Source of the DNA: Cupriavidus sp. IDO
GTDB lineage: Bacteria; Pseudomonadota; Gammaproteobacteria; Burkholderiales; Burkholderiaceae
Direction of reading: 5' to 3'
NCBI RefSeq assembly: GCF_000812465.1
Contig: NZ_JWMA01000044.1
Coordinates: forward strand, 186,001-250,000
Length of the DNA stretch: 64,000 nucleotides
The notes under the pieces: generated by a model
The model's input: only the letters and a program-made list of their open reading frames with translations
Told to the model about the DNA's origin: nothing
The model's database searches: none
In this document: positions 53,313-63,003 of the stretch, one piece after another
How the letters are laid out: each line of letters opens with the position of its first letter
Numbering within the stretch: the stretch's first letter is position 1
Program-made: the position numbers and the translations under genes

Positions 53313-53342
53313 GGGCCCGCGGCTATGCCGCGGGCCTTTTTT
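53313..53342 (+). terminator. intrinsic terminator after the M20 hydrolase genes
   Basis: GGGCCCGCGG-ctatg-CCGCGGGCC forms a 9-bp stem followed by TTTTTT. It lies 38 bases after the stop. Confidence 0.85.
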
Positions 53343-53352
53343 GTCTGGCCGC

Positions 53353-53934
53353 CTACTCCGGGAGAGTTTGCGCCCCCACCCCCAAAGGCCGCTGCATCAG
53401 CACCGTATCAATCCACTGGCCGTGCTTGAACCCCACCGCCTCCAGCCGTCCGATGGTGCGGAAACCCAGCCGCTCATGGACAGCCAGCGATCCGGCGCCT
53501 TCGCCGCTGGCGGTGCAGGCCACCACGGCCACCATCTGGCGCCAGGGCCCGGTCTCGCAGCGCGCAATCAGCTCGGCCAGCAGGGCCTGGCCCAGGCCTT
53601 CGCCGACGCGGCGGTGGTCGATATAGATCGAATCCTCGATGGCAAACCGATAGGCGCTGCGGGCCCGGTACGAGGACGCATAGGCATAGCCCAGTACTTC
53701 GCCGTCGCGCTCGGCGACGATGTACGGCAGGCCCTTGCGCAGGACTTCGGCAAAGCGCACGTGCATGTCGTCGACCGATGGCGGTACTTCCTCGAACGAG
53801 GCACGGCCGTGCAGGACATGGTGGACGTAAATGGCCTGGATGGCGGGCACGTCGCCGGGTCGGGCGTCGCGGATCTGGAAGGACTTGCGGGTGGCAGCAG
53901 GTGCCGGCATGGCGGAAGCAGTTGCGGCGGTCAT
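53353..53934 (-). CDS. GNAT acetyltransferase (phosphinothricin acetyltransferase-like)
   Basis: The 193-residue GNAT protein begins with an Ala-rich leader and then FQIRDARPGDVPAIQAIYVHHV, GRASFEEVPPSVDDMHVRF, SIYIDHRRVGEGLGQALLAELI (acetyl-CoA loop) and HERLGFRTIGRLEAVGFK. It resembles the PAT/bar group that acetylates phosphinothricin or methionine sulfoximine. ATG 53934 is used; the frame continues 28 codons into the region before arsC. The true substrate is uncertain. Confidence 0.8.
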   Translation of the reverse strand: MTAATASAMPAPAATRKSFQIRDARPGDVPAIQAIYVHHVLHGRASFEEVPPSVDDMHVRFAEVLRKGLPYIVAERDGEVLGYAYASSYRARSAYRFAIEDSIYIDHRRVGEGLGQALLAELIARCETGPWRQMVAVVACTASGEGAGSLAVHERLGFRTIGRLEAVGFKHGQWIDTVLMQRPLGVGAQTLPE

Positions 53935-54123
53935 CTGGAAACGGGCTGTGGACAGGCCTGGGCAGGTGTTTGCATCGGACTTCTGCGATGCAGGATACGT
54001 GCCGGGCACAAAACGCATACGTTACCGTGCGCTGGCCCTATCGTCTTGTATATAGTGCGGAAATATTTGCACCGGCTTAGTGCCATGTCATCAGCAACCG
54101 AACCTGCCTCGGAAGGACGCACC

Positions 54124-54483
54124 ATGATCACCATCTACCACAACCCCCGCTGCTCCAAGTCGCGCGAGACGCTTGCCCTGGTCGAAGCCGCTGCGGCGCG
54201 GCTAGGCGAACCGGTTGAGATCGTGGAATACCTGAAGACGCCGCCGTCCCTGTCGACGCTGCGCCAGCTCCACACCATGCTGGGCGTGCCGGTCCGGGAA
54301 ATGCTGCGCGACAACGAGGCGCCCTACAAGGAACTCGACCTGGCCGATCCCGGCCTGACCGATGCCGAGCTGCTTGCGGCGGTGGTGGATAACCCCATCC
54401 TGCTGCAGCGCCCCGTCGTGGTGCGCAACCGCCGGGCCGCCATCGGCCGGCCGCCGGAGAACGTCGCGCCGCTTCTGGCCTGA
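54124..54483 (+). CDS. arsC: arsenate reductase-like protein (ArsC/Spx thioredoxin fold)
   Basis: The 119-residue protein starts MITIYHNPRCSKSRETLALVE with the ArsC catalytic cysteine (Cys9) and ends with the arginine-rich RPVVVRNRRAAIGRPPENV, which is typical of glutaredoxin-dependent ArsC. No other ars gene is near, so a role outside arsenic resistance is possible. Start ATG 54124. Confidence 0.85.
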   Translation: MITIYHNPRCSKSRETLALVEAAAARLGEPVEIVEYLKTPPSLSTLRQLHTMLGVPVREMLRDNEAPYKELDLADPGLTDAELLAAVVDNPILLQRPVVVRNRRAAIGRPPENVAPLLA

Positions 54484-54635
54484 GCGGCGGCATTCTTTCC
54501 CATGGATGGCAATGCGCCCTGGAGGCTGCTTCAACATGAAGCGAAGCGGTTCTGGCTAGACGCGCGGCCGCAGACAGTAGTGGTACGGCAAGGCCGCGCA
54601 ACGACGCCAGAATCATTTTGAAGCTGCCTCCATCC

Positions 54636-54672
54636 AAATAAAACCGGCCCGCACGCGATGTGGGGGCCGGCC
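54636..54672 (-). terminator. intrinsic terminator for the small membrane protein gene
   Basis: CCGGCCCGCAC pairs with GTGGGGGCCGG (one mismatch) and on the minus strand is followed by TTTTATTTGG. It lies 36 bases after the stop of the minus-strand gene. Confidence 0.7.
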
Positions 54673-54707
54673 CGGTCAGACAGACTGGATAGCTTCAGGC
54701 GAGTCGT

Positions 54708-54935
54708 CTAATGAACACCCAGCCAGTGCATGGCCTCCTGACCGAAAGCGATGGCGGCAAGCACCACCAGTAGAACCACCAGCGTCACCGTGCTCACATA
54801 GAGCGTGGCCTTGGCGACCTCGGCGTCTTCATCGGAGGTGTGACGGTGCGCGATTGGCGTAGTGTCCCTGGAGGGATGCGGCCAGTGCATCCGCCCGGCA
54901 AGTCCCCTGAAGTGCAAGTCGGAAGGAAAACGCAT
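54708..54935 (-). CDS. small single-pass membrane protein
   Basis: The 75-residue protein has a cytosolic, His/Arg-rich N-terminal part (RMHWPHPSRDTTPIAHRH) and one membrane helix (about residues 46-66, VSTVTLVVLLVVLAAIAF) with a short tail. Start ATG 54935 is used; the longer frame is not supported. Function unknown. It has its own terminator. Confidence 0.55.
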   Translation of the reverse strand: MRFPSDLHFRGLAGRMHWPHPSRDTTPIAHRHTSDEDAEVAKATLYVSTVTLVVLLVVLAAIAFGQEAMHWLGVH

Positions 54936-55131
54936 GATCGACACCTCCTCGGCCGGAGCCGCGCAGGCCGGGCAACGTGGTACACGGATGCATATGGCGC
55001 TGCTGCACGAGTGCCCCGAATCTGCAAGAGCCTGGCTTCGCCCGGTGCCGCCATATACATCTTCACTATAGGCGGACTGGCGCGAGATGCGAGCCTTGGG
55101 CGAGACATTCTTACCCGTGCAAATGGCCGAT

Positions 55132-55779
55132 TCAGGACGGATCAGACGGAGGTGAGGGCTCGCTAGCGTCAGGAGTCTTTGCCACGGCCAGTGCCGCATC
55201 CTTCTCTCGCAGCGCGGCCAGCATATTGCAGAACAGCGCGCCTTGCTCCAGCGCATCGTCCAGCGCCACATGCGTATGCGGCAGCGGGTCTTTCCACTCG
55301 GCCGGGAACGCCGGCTTGACCGCCTTCCGGTAGGGCAGCCCGGTCAGGGCAAAGCCCAGCGTCTTGATGTCCAGCGCCGCCCAGCCGAACGGCGATCGCC
55401 CGGCAAAGCGCATCATGTACCAGAACATCCAGGTGAAATCGAACCCCGCCGGAAAGGCCACGAAGACCGGCTTGCCCGGCAGGCTTTCCACCCATTCCAC
55501 GTAGCGGACCATGGCGTCCTCGGGGCGCTGCAGGTCGCGCCGGCAGGCGGTCCAGGCCTCGGGCTGGGTTTCCCACCACTGCATCTGCACGGGATGGCCA
55601 GCGGCGCCGGGCAGGGTTTCCAGGTTGGCCGAGAAGGTGCCGACCACCGTCTTGTCGGGCAGCATCGCCGCGGACGCGAACGAGAGCATCGAGTGCGGGC
55701 CCGGAATCGGGCCGTCGGCCTCGACATCGGTGCTGACGTAGATTTCCGGCCGGGTATCGGGAGCCTGTCGCTTGGCCAT
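55132..55779 (-). CDS. DEDDh-type 3'-5' exonuclease
   Basis: The 215-residue protein has the acidic pair in [19 protein letters not shown] (DxE motif), a central [13 protein letters not shown] segment and the C-terminal [11 protein letters not shown] (HxxxxD), the exonuclease signature. It would trim nucleic acid ends; the substrate (RNA or DNA) is not set. It overlaps no neighbour and is 25 bases upstream, in transcription terms downstream, of the MBL gene. Confidence 0.8.
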   Translation of the reverse strand: MAKRQAPDTRPEIYVSTDVEADGPIPGPHSMLSFASAAMLPDKTVVGTFSANLETLPGAAGHPVQMQWWETQPEAWTACRRDLQRPEDAMVRYVEWVESLPGKPVFVAFPAGFDFTWMFWYMMRFAGRSPFGWAALDIKTLGFALTGLPYRKAVKPAFPAEWKDPLPHTHVALDDALEQGALFCNMLAALREKDAALAVAKTPDASEPSPPSDPS

Positions 55780-55804
55780 GTCGTCTGGCGATCGCCGGGC
55801 CGGA

Positions 55805-56455
55805 TCAGGCCACGTCGATCAGGTGGTCGGCCACGAACGGGTTGTTGCGGCGTTCCTCGCCGAAGGTCGAGACCGGGCCGTGGCCGGGGATGAAGGTCAC
55901 GTCCTCGCCCAGCGGCCACAGCTGTGTGCGGATCGAGCGGATCAGGTCCGCGTGGTTGCCGCGCGGGAAGTCGGTGCGCCCGATCGAGCCCGCGAACAGC
56001 ACGTCGCCCACCATCGCCAGCCGGTTGCCGCGCGAAAAGAACACCACGTGTCCGGGCGTATGGCCGGGGCAATGGTAGACCTCCAGCGTTTCATTGCCGA
56101 ACTGCACGGTATCGCCGTCGTCCAGCCAGCGATCGGGCTCGAACGCCTCGGCCTGGCCAAAGCCGAAGCGGCGGGTCTGCTCCGGCAACTGCTCGATCCA
56201 GAAGCGTTCGTCCTGCTGCGGGCCCTCGATCGGAATGCCGAGCTGGCGCGAGAGTGATGCTGCGCCAGCGCAGTGATCGACGTGCCCGTGGGTCAGGAAG
56301 ATTTTTTCGAGCGTGACGCCTTCCTCTTTCACGGCGGCCAGGATGCGGTCCAGGTCGCCGCCCGGGTCGCAGACGGCGGCACGGCCGGTGCTTTCATCGA
56401 TCAGCAGCGAGCAATTCTGCTGGAAGGGCGTGACGGGAATAAGCAGGACTTTCAT
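55805..56455 (-). CDS. MBL-fold hydrolase (YcbL/glyoxalase II-like)
   Basis: The 216-residue protein has [51 protein letters not shown] and [19 protein letters not shown], the full metal-binding set of the YcbL/GloB-like group. It may hydrolyse S-lactoylglutathione or another thioester. ATG 56455 matches the family start [14 protein letters not shown]. It lies 25 bases upstream of the exonuclease gene on the same strand. Confidence 0.88.
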   Translation of the reverse strand: MKVLLIPVTPFQQNCSLLIDESTGRAAVCDPGGDLDRILAAVKEEGVTLEKIFLTHGHVDHCAGAASLSRQLGIPIEGPQQDERFWIEQLPEQTRRFGFGQAEAFEPDRWLDDGDTVQFGNETLEVYHCPGHTPGHVVFFSRGNRLAMVGDVLFAGSIGRTDFPRGNHADLIRSIRTQLWPLGEDVTFIPGHGPVSTFGEERRNNPFVADHLIDVA

Positions 56456-56737
56456 GGGTTTTTTTCGTGGTCCGCGCGCAGTCCGGCCAGGCGTTTGCGA
56501 GGGTGCCGGCCATGGCGCGGAGGGTGCCTCGCATTGTACCGCCGGCGGGCTCAACGGCTCGTTCGACTGTTTGAATATGCTCGATAAGGCACGTCTGTGC
56601 AAAGTGGTTCCGATCGGCTGAATCCCGCGCCAGCTGGTGGATTCCGCGGAATTGACGGTCCATTGGTGCGAGATCGCACATATTTCGTAACAAAATCAAT
56701 GCTATAGCTGAATCATGTCGATGATAGACTCGCGCGG

Positions 56738-57475
56738 ATGTCCTGGACGACCATAATCTCCTCGCGCTGGCAGCAGCTGGCAAAGCTCGGCACATGCACC
56801 GCATGCGCCCTGGTGCTGGCCGCCTGTGCGACGCCTCCCGAGGGCGATGGCACGGCAACGTCGGGGACGTCCGGCGCGGTGCCGACCAAGTCCGCGAAGA
56901 CCAGCAAGATGGACAAGTCCGACAAGGCTGCGAAGTCGGATGCCGGCAGCTGGAACCTGTTCGGCTACGAGCAGAGCGAAAGCCTGAGCGGGCGTTCGCT
57001 GGATGGCCTGCGTGCAGACGTGGGTACGTTTGAGCAGCGTGGCATGGCGTCCTGGTACGGCAAGGGCTTCCACGGGCGCAAGACCGCCAACGGCGAGCGC
57101 TTCGACATGCGCGGGATGACCGCGGCCCATCCATCGCTACCGCTCGACAGCTGGGTGCTGGTGCGCAACCTGCGCAACAACAAGGTGGCGGTGCTGCGCA
57201 TCAATGACCGCGGCCCGTACCACGGCAACCGCGTACTCGATGTCTCGTACGGCGCCGCGCGCCGGCTCGGGTTTGTCGACCACGGCGCCACCCAGGTAGA
57301 GATCCGGCGCCTGTCGCGCACCGAGGTCGCAGCGCTGGGCCCGCAGATGGACGCGGGCGGCAATGAGGCCGGTGACGGGACTGGCGACGACGACGCGTCC
57401 GTGCCGGAACTCGCCAACTCGCTGGCGCCGGCGGCCAGGCCGCACAAGCCGGCGGTCAAGCGCAAGCGCCGCTGA
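56738..57475 (+). CDS. rlpA: RlpA-like septal ring lytic transglycosylase, lipoprotein
   Basis: The 245-residue protein has a lipobox LAAC near residue 29 and a Ser/Lys-rich linker. The double-psi beta-barrel spans GMASWYGKGFHGRKTANGE, MTAAHPSLPLDSWVLVRN and INDRGPYHGNRVLDVSYGAA, with the conserved acidic and histidine residues. A Lys/Arg-rich tail follows. RlpA cleaves denuded glycan strands at the division site; the SPOR domain of E. coli RlpA is absent here. Confidence 0.88.
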   Translation: MSWTTIISSRWQQLAKLGTCTACALVLAACATPPEGDGTATSGTSGAVPTKSAKTSKMDKSDKAAKSDAGSWNLFGYEQSESLSGRSLDGLRADVGTFEQRGMASWYGKGFHGRKTANGERFDMRGMTAAHPSLPLDSWVLVRNLRNNKVAVLRINDRGPYHGNRVLDVSYGAARRLGFVDHGATQVEIRRLSRTEVAALGPQMDAGGNEAGDGTGDDDASVPELANSLAPAARPHKPAVKRKRR

Positions 57476-57562
57476 CCTCGCCAGCGCCGACGAATGCCGC
57501 CGCGCGCTGACACCTTCCCGTTTCCTTTCCCCTCAGAATTCCGAATCTCCGCCGGGGCTGGC

Positions 57563-58462
57563 TCAGTCGTCGGCCCGCTGCGCCAGCGCGAGCCGGTAAA
57601 GCGCATCCGTGCCGGCGCCGGTGATCGCGGCAGCCAGCTTGGCGGCGCGCTTGGCCGGCAGCTCGGCCAACAGCAGCGACAGCACGCGCTGCGCCTCGGC
57701 GTCCGGGGCATCGGCGTCGGCCACCGCCTTGCCGGCACCTTCGACCACCAGTACGAATTCTCCCTTTGCGCGCGTCGGCTCGGCCGCCAGCCAGGCCGGA
57801 CCCTCCGCCACGGTCATGACCGGGGTTTCCTCGAACAGCTTGGTCAGCTCGCGCCCGACCAGCAGGCGGCGTGCGGCGGGCAGGCCCGCGGCCAGTGCCG
57901 CCAGGGTATCGGCGATGCGGTGCGGGGCTTCGTACAACACCCAGGCGTGGTCCAGGCCGGCCAGTGCGGCGATGGCCTCGGTGCGCGCCTTGGGCTTGTT
58001 CGGCAGGAACCCGATGAAGGTGAACCTTCCCTCGCCGGCATCGAGCATCTCGCCGGCCACGGACAGCGCCGCCACTGCCGCGCTCGGGCCCGGCAGCGGC
58101 ACCACCGCCAGCCCGGCGGCGCGGACTGCTTCCACCAGCCGGGCGCCAGGATCGGAAATGCCCGGTGTACCGGCGTCCGACACGTAGGCAATGCGCTCGC
58201 CGGCGGCCAGGCGCGTCACGATGCGCCTGGCGGCTTCGCGCTCGTTGTGCTCGTGCACTGCCACCAGCGGGCGCTGCAGGCCGACGCGCGACAGCAGCTG
58301 GCCGGTATTGCGCGTGTCCTCGCAGGCAATGGCATCGGCCAGGCCGAGCACATGCAGCGCGCGCAGCGACAGGTCCGCCACATTGCCGATCGGGGTCGCC
58401 ACCACATACAGCGTGCCGGGCGGGTAGGACTGGCCGGCTGCCAGCGAGATCCAGTCACTCAT
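57563..58462 (-). CDS. rsmI: 16S rRNA (cytidine(1402)-2'-O)-methyltransferase
   Basis: The 299-residue SAM-dependent tetrapyrrole-methylase-fold enzyme has PPGTLYVVATPIGNVADLS, ACEDTRNTGQLLS, YVSDAGTPGISDPGARLVEA and FIGFLPNKPKART. It modifies C1402 in the ribosomal decoding centre. It is divergent from yraN (16 bases apart), the same neighbourhood as yraL-yraN in enterobacteria, but without lpoA between. Confidence 0.94.
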   Translation of the reverse strand: MSDWISLAAGQSYPPGTLYVVATPIGNVADLSLRALHVLGLADAIACEDTRNTGQLLSRVGLQRPLVAVHEHNEREAARRIVTRLAAGERIAYVSDAGTPGISDPGARLVEAVRAAGLAVVPLPGPSAAVAALSVAGEMLDAGEGRFTFIGFLPNKPKARTEAIAALAGLDHAWVLYEAPHRIADTLAALAAGLPAARRLLVGRELTKLFEETPVMTVAEGPAWLAAEPTRAKGEFVLVVEGAGKAVADADAPDAEAQRVLSLLLAELPAKRAAKLAAAITGAGTDALYRLALAQRADD

Positions 58463-58477
58463 GCTTGAGAACTTCCG

Positions 58478-59513
<1,036 letters not shown>

Positions 59514-59547
59514 CCCATTCAGCAGCTATAGACACAGCAAGGACCGC

Positions 59548-60393
59548 ATGACGAACCTGACCCTCTCGCACGATTCCCGCACCGGCGGCACGCGCCGGGT
59601 TTCCCGCATCACCCGCACCGCGCTGACCGCAGCGGCGCTGCTGGTGTCGGCCACGCAACTGACCGGCTGCTTCCCCGTGATGGCCGGCGCGGTCGCCGGC
59701 GGCGTGACCATGGCTACCGACCGCCGCCCGACCGCCACGCAGACTGTCGATCGCGGCCTGCAGCTGGAAGCGGACAGCACCCTCAGCTCGCGCTACAACG
59801 GCCAGGCGCGCGTCAGCGTGACGGTGTTCAACCGCAAGGTGCTGCTGACCGGCGAGGCCAGCAACGACAACGTCAAGCAGCAGGTCGACCAGTACGTGCG
59901 CGGCCTGCCTAACGCGCGCGTGGTGATCAACGAGCTGGAGATTGTCAATTCGCCGTCATTCATGACGCAGAGCCAGGACGCCTACCTGACCAGCAAGGTC
60001 AAGGCCCAGCTGGTGACGGCCGAGGGCGTGCCTTCCAACTCGATCAAGGTCACCACCGAGAAGAGCGTGGTCTACTTGCTGGGCATCGTCACCACTGCCG
60101 AAGGCGACCGCGCCACCGAGGTGGCGCGCAATACCAGCGGCGTGACCAAGGTGGTCAAGGCCTTCGACTATGTCAGCGACACCGAGCGCGCGCGCCTGGA
60201 CCAGGCTTCCACCTCGCAGAACCCGCAGCCTGACGGCACGGTCGGCACGCCGGCGCCGGTGCAGTCCGTGCCGGGCGTGGGCGGTCCGTCCGGGGCGCCT
60301 GCGGACGCCACCACCTCGGGGGCGGCCACCAGCCCGGTCAGCTCGCCGGTGACCTCGCCGATGGCCCTGCCGCCGGGCCGCAACCTGCCCTGA
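59548..60393 (+). CDS. dolP: BON-domain outer-membrane lipoprotein (DolP/YraP-like)
   Basis: The 281-residue protein has a lipoprotein signal with lipobox LTGC, then two BON domains: RVSVTVFNRKVLLTGEASND with NARVVINELEIV, and QLVTAEGVPSNSIKVTTEKSVVYLLG with VTKVVKAFDYV. The C-terminal 60 residues are Pro/Ser/Gly-rich and longer than in E. coli DolP. DolP supports outer-membrane integrity and division. ATG 59548 matches the signal sequence. Confidence 0.88.
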   Translation: MTNLTLSHDSRTGGTRRVSRITRTALTAAALLVSATQLTGCFPVMAGAVAGGVTMATDRRPTATQTVDRGLQLEADSTLSSRYNGQARVSVTVFNRKVLLTGEASNDNVKQQVDQYVRGLPNARVVINELEIVNSPSFMTQSQDAYLTSKVKAQLVTAEGVPSNSIKVTTEKSVVYLLGIVTTAEGDRATEVARNTSGVTKVVKAFDYVSDTERARLDQASTSQNPQPDGTVGTPAPVQSVPGVGGPSGAPADATTSGAATSPVSSPVTSPMALPPGRNLP

Positions 60394-60579
60394 TGCGCCT
60401 CACCCGCGCCGCGCCTCATGGCCGGCGCGGCCGTTGGCTGTGCGCATCGCAAATGCTTGTGCCGCCCGACGTCGTGCGGATTGCGCAGCACCTCGCTCCC
60501 GCCGTATGTGATACGGTTGCCACGCCGCCTGGCCTGGCGGCGCGGCCCGGTTCCGCCGGGCCGATCACGGAGCGAGACC

Positions 60580-60915
60580 ATGACAAGGATCCCCACGCCC
60601 GCGGCGATCGCATTGCTGGCGCTGCCGGCGCTGTACGGCGCCGCCCCCGCGCTGGCTGCCGAAGCCCAGGACGCCACCGCATTGCGGGCCCGCAACCAGG
60701 CCGCGGCCTGCACGAACTGCCACGGCCCTGAAGGCCGCGCCCCCGCCGGCAGCCCGATTCCCGGGCTGGCCGGCCGTCCCCGGTCCCAGCTGGTCGCGCA
60801 GATGCAGGCCTTCAAGGCCGGCACGCGCCAGGCCACGGTCATGCACCAGATCGCCAGGGGCTACAGCGACGAGCAGATCAACGCCATCGTGGCGTGGTTC
60901 GCCGCCGTGCGCTGA
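60580..60915 (+). CDS. cytochrome c subunit of flavocytochrome c sulfide dehydrogenase (probable)
   Basis: The 111-residue secreted class I cytochrome has a signal peptide ending near ALAAEA, heme motif CTNCHGPEG and the methionine axial ligand in ATVMHQIA. It is a likely FccA/SoxE partner for the flavoprotein gene that lies past the IS607 element at 63004. Before the insertion the two genes would have been 12 bases apart. Start ATG 60580. Confidence 0.75.
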   Translation: MTRIPTPAAIALLALPALYGAAPALAAEAQDATALRARNQAAACTNCHGPEGRAPAGSPIPGLAGRPRSQLVAQMQAFKAGTRQATVMHQIARGYSDEQINAIVAWFAAVR

Positions 60916-60969
60916 GGAGCGAGCAACTGATACTCCATTCTTGCTCAAAAGTATTTATAATTGCTCGCC

Positions 60970-61932
60970 ATGAGCAAGGTTTATCGGATCAACGAATTCG
61001 CAAAGCGCATCGGACGGGCTCCAAGCACGGTGCGCCGCTGGGAGCGCGAGGGCATCCTGGCGGCTAAGCGCCTGCCTTCCGGACATCGGCACTTTGACGA
61101 GTCCGATGTTCGGGCGATACTTGGCGGCGGGCCTGAGAAGCGATCGACAGTCGTGTACTGCCGCGTCAGTAGCGCTGGGCATCGCGACGACTTGCAATCT
61201 CAGGTGGCGGCGATGGAGGAATATTGCCGGGCTGGCGCAATTGCTGTTGACGAGTGGATTCAGGAAGTCGGCGGCGGCATGAACTTCAAGCGCAAGCGTT
61301 TCCTCGTGCTGATTGAGCGCATCCAGCGTGGTGAGATTGAGCGAGTTCTCATCGCCCACAAGGACCGGCTCGTTCGCTTCGGATTCGACCTGCTCGATCA
61401 TCTTGCGCGCGAGAACGGTTGCGAGATCATCGTGGTGAATCAGGAATCGCTGTCGCCAGAGCAGGAAATGGTTGAGGACCTGCTTGCGATCGTCCAGACG
61501 TTCTCGTGCCGCCTGTACGGCATGCGCAAGTACAAAAAGCAGATCAAGGAAGACTATCCGGGTAGCAGGAACCGAAGGAAATTCTGGAATGACAACCGTC
61601 ACCCGCACGCTCTATGCGACGTCGTCGTGCGTGCTTGCGCTTCGCGCGGTGTGCAGGGCGACGGCGTTTGTCCGAGCGGACCTCTGGCGTCGCTACGGTG
61701 CGCTGGGGAACGTCGGCAAGAGTGCGGCCGACATCCGCAAGGAAGTGACGGCTGGCGGCTGGTATGCGTCGCTCGCGGTGGACGGCACGATCCGAGCCGA
61801 GACCACGAAGGATGCCGTCAACGACATCCTGACGTACAAGGTGGCCGCATGCGCGAAGGTGCGACAAGCCATCGCGAAGCGGACCTCCGACGAGGCAGAG
61901 CGAAAGCGGCTCTATACCCTGCTCAAAAGTGA
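60970..61932 (+). CDS. tnpA: IS607 TnpA serine recombinase with an extended C-terminus
   Basis: The 320-codon frame has a MerR-like HTH (YRINEFAKRIGRAPSTVRRW) and the serine recombinase catalytic domain (VVYCRVSSAGHRDDLQSQ, HKDRLVRFGFDLLDHL, SLSPEQEMVEDLL). Related TnpA proteins end at about 200-215 residues, near KKQIKEDYPGS. Here no stop follows and the frame continues about 115 codons into tnpB in another frame. The tail has no family likeness. Either a stop was lost or the tail is not functional. Confidence 0.85.
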   Translation: MSKVYRINEFAKRIGRAPSTVRRWEREGILAAKRLPSGHRHFDESDVRAILGGGPEKRSTVVYCRVSSAGHRDDLQSQVAAMEEYCRAGAIAVDEWIQEVGGGMNFKRKRFLVLIERIQRGEIERVLIAHKDRLVRFGFDLLDHLARENGCEIIVVNQESLSPEQEMVEDLLAIVQTFSCRLYGMRKYKKQIKEDYPGSRNRRKFWNDNRHPHALCDVVVRACASRGVQGDGVCPSGPLASLRCAGERRQECGRHPQGSDGWRLVCVARGGRHDPSRDHEGCRQRHPDVQGGRMREGATSHREADLRRGRAKAALYPAQK

Positions 61933-62980
61933 CAAGTGGCTCGAAGACAAGTACCTGCACCGGATGATGCGCAAGTACTTTCGGCACGGCGTTTCGAGTT
62001 GCGACAATCAGTTCATCGTCCGCTCGGACAAGCATCAGAGCCGCGTCAGGGACGGGCACCTTGTCATCACCATCCACATCGCCAGGCAATACGGCCCTCC
62101 GATCGAGCTCACGACGAACAGCAACGGCAAGGACGTGGACCTCACCGGTTGCAACCTGCGTGTGATCGTGAAGGGTGACGCGGTCGAAATCCACTACGCT
62201 ACCGCGAAGCCCGAAGGGCGCCCCTGCGGCACAGGGGAAATTGGCGTCGACAAAGGCTACACCGAGGCTTTCGCCGACTCAGATGGCGAGCATCATGGTC
62301 AGACGTTCGGCGCCGTGCTGAGCGCTTACAGCGACCAGGTTTCGAAGACCGGCAAAGCACGAAACCGGCTGCATGCCCTCGAAAAAGCCCATCGGAAAGC
62401 CGGTCGCATCGCCAAGGCCGAGCGCATCAGGAAGTGCAACCTCGGACGCGTGAAACTGCAGGCGCGCAGGGACCGCACGAAGCAGCGGTTGCGCACGATT
62501 GCCTACCAGTGCGCCCATACCATCGTGGACAAGGCGGCGGTGGTCGGTTCGGAAGATCTGACGTCGCCCATCAAGTGGAGGGGGCAGTGGCGGAGCTACA
62601 ACCGCCGCATGAGCGCATGGGCCAAGGGTGTACTGGCTCAAGCGCTCGATGAAGTTTGCACGCAGCGTGGGGCGACGCACGTCGTCGTCAACGCCGCCTA
62701 CACGTCGCAAATGGACTCGTTCACGGGCTTGCTGCAAGGCAAGCGCGAGGGCGACAAGTTTTACCGTGCCAACGGGGACGTTCTGCAGGCGGATACCAAT
62801 GCAGCGCGGAACGTGCGGGACAGGATTCACGACCGGGAAATCACCCGGTATATGCCTCACCTCCAGGTGAAGCAGATTCTGCTCGCGCGCTCCTCCGGCG
62901 CAACTGAGCGTCAAGCGGCTTCAGTTGGGCGGCGCAAGCCGCGTCAACGAAGTGCGGATAAATCCAATGCTCAACTTTGA
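61589..62980 (+). CDS. tnpB: TnpB, RNA-guided nuclease-like, without zinc-ribbon cysteines
   Basis: The 463-residue protein has the split RuvC nuclease: Asp221 (IGVDKGYTEAF), Glu322 (VVGSEDLTSP) and Asp402 (LQADTNAARN). Between E322 and D402, where the four-cysteine zinc ribbon normally sits, the text reads AAYTSQMDSFTGLLQGKREG and KFYRANGDVLQAD with no CxxC pair. ATG 61589 has an AAGGAA site; the frame is open farther upstream inside tnpA. TnpB proteins cut DNA with a guide RNA from the element's right end. The stop is 13 bases from the right junction. Confidence 0.85.
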   Translation: MTTVTRTLYATSSCVLALRAVCRATAFVRADLWRRYGALGNVGKSAADIRKEVTAGGWYASLAVDGTIRAETTKDAVNDILTYKVAACAKVRQAIAKRTSDEAERKRLYTLLKSDKWLEDKYLHRMMRKYFRHGVSSCDNQFIVRSDKHQSRVRDGHLVITIHIARQYGPPIELTTNSNGKDVDLTGCNLRVIVKGDAVEIHYATAKPEGRPCGTGEIGVDKGYTEAFADSDGEHHGQTFGAVLSAYSDQVSKTGKARNRLHALEKAHRKAGRIAKAERIRKCNLGRVKLQARRDRTKQRLRTIAYQCAHTIVDKAAVVGSEDLTSPIKWRGQWRSYNRRMSAWAKGVLAQALDEVCTQRGATHVVVNAAYTSQMDSFTGLLQGKREGDKFYRANGDVLQADTNAARNVRDRIHDREITRYMPHLQVKQILLARSSGATERQAASVGRRKPRQRSADKSNAQL

Positions 62981-63003
62981 GCAGATTTTATGGAACAGCT
63001 CCC

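Larger units (their letters stand above)
60918..62993 (+). mobile_element. IS607-family element inserted between the cytochrome and flavoprotein genes
   Basis: The element encodes a serine recombinase TnpA and TnpB, with no terminal inverted repeats. GG dinucleotides mark the junctions (60916-60917 and 62992-62993), consistent with IS607-type insertion at GG. Removing 60918-62993 would give the cytochrome stop TGA, then GGAACAGCTCCC and the flavoprotein ATG. The left end carries GAGCAA/TTGCTC motifs at 60921, 60941, 60961 and 60972, and the right end TGCTCAA-ct-TTGAGCA at 62968-62983. Confidence 0.8.

Noticed and set aside
60918..62993. TnpB as a Cas12-type CRISPR effector
   Set aside because: No CRISPR array is near and a serine recombinase gene is coupled to it, so it is an IS607 accessory nuclease.
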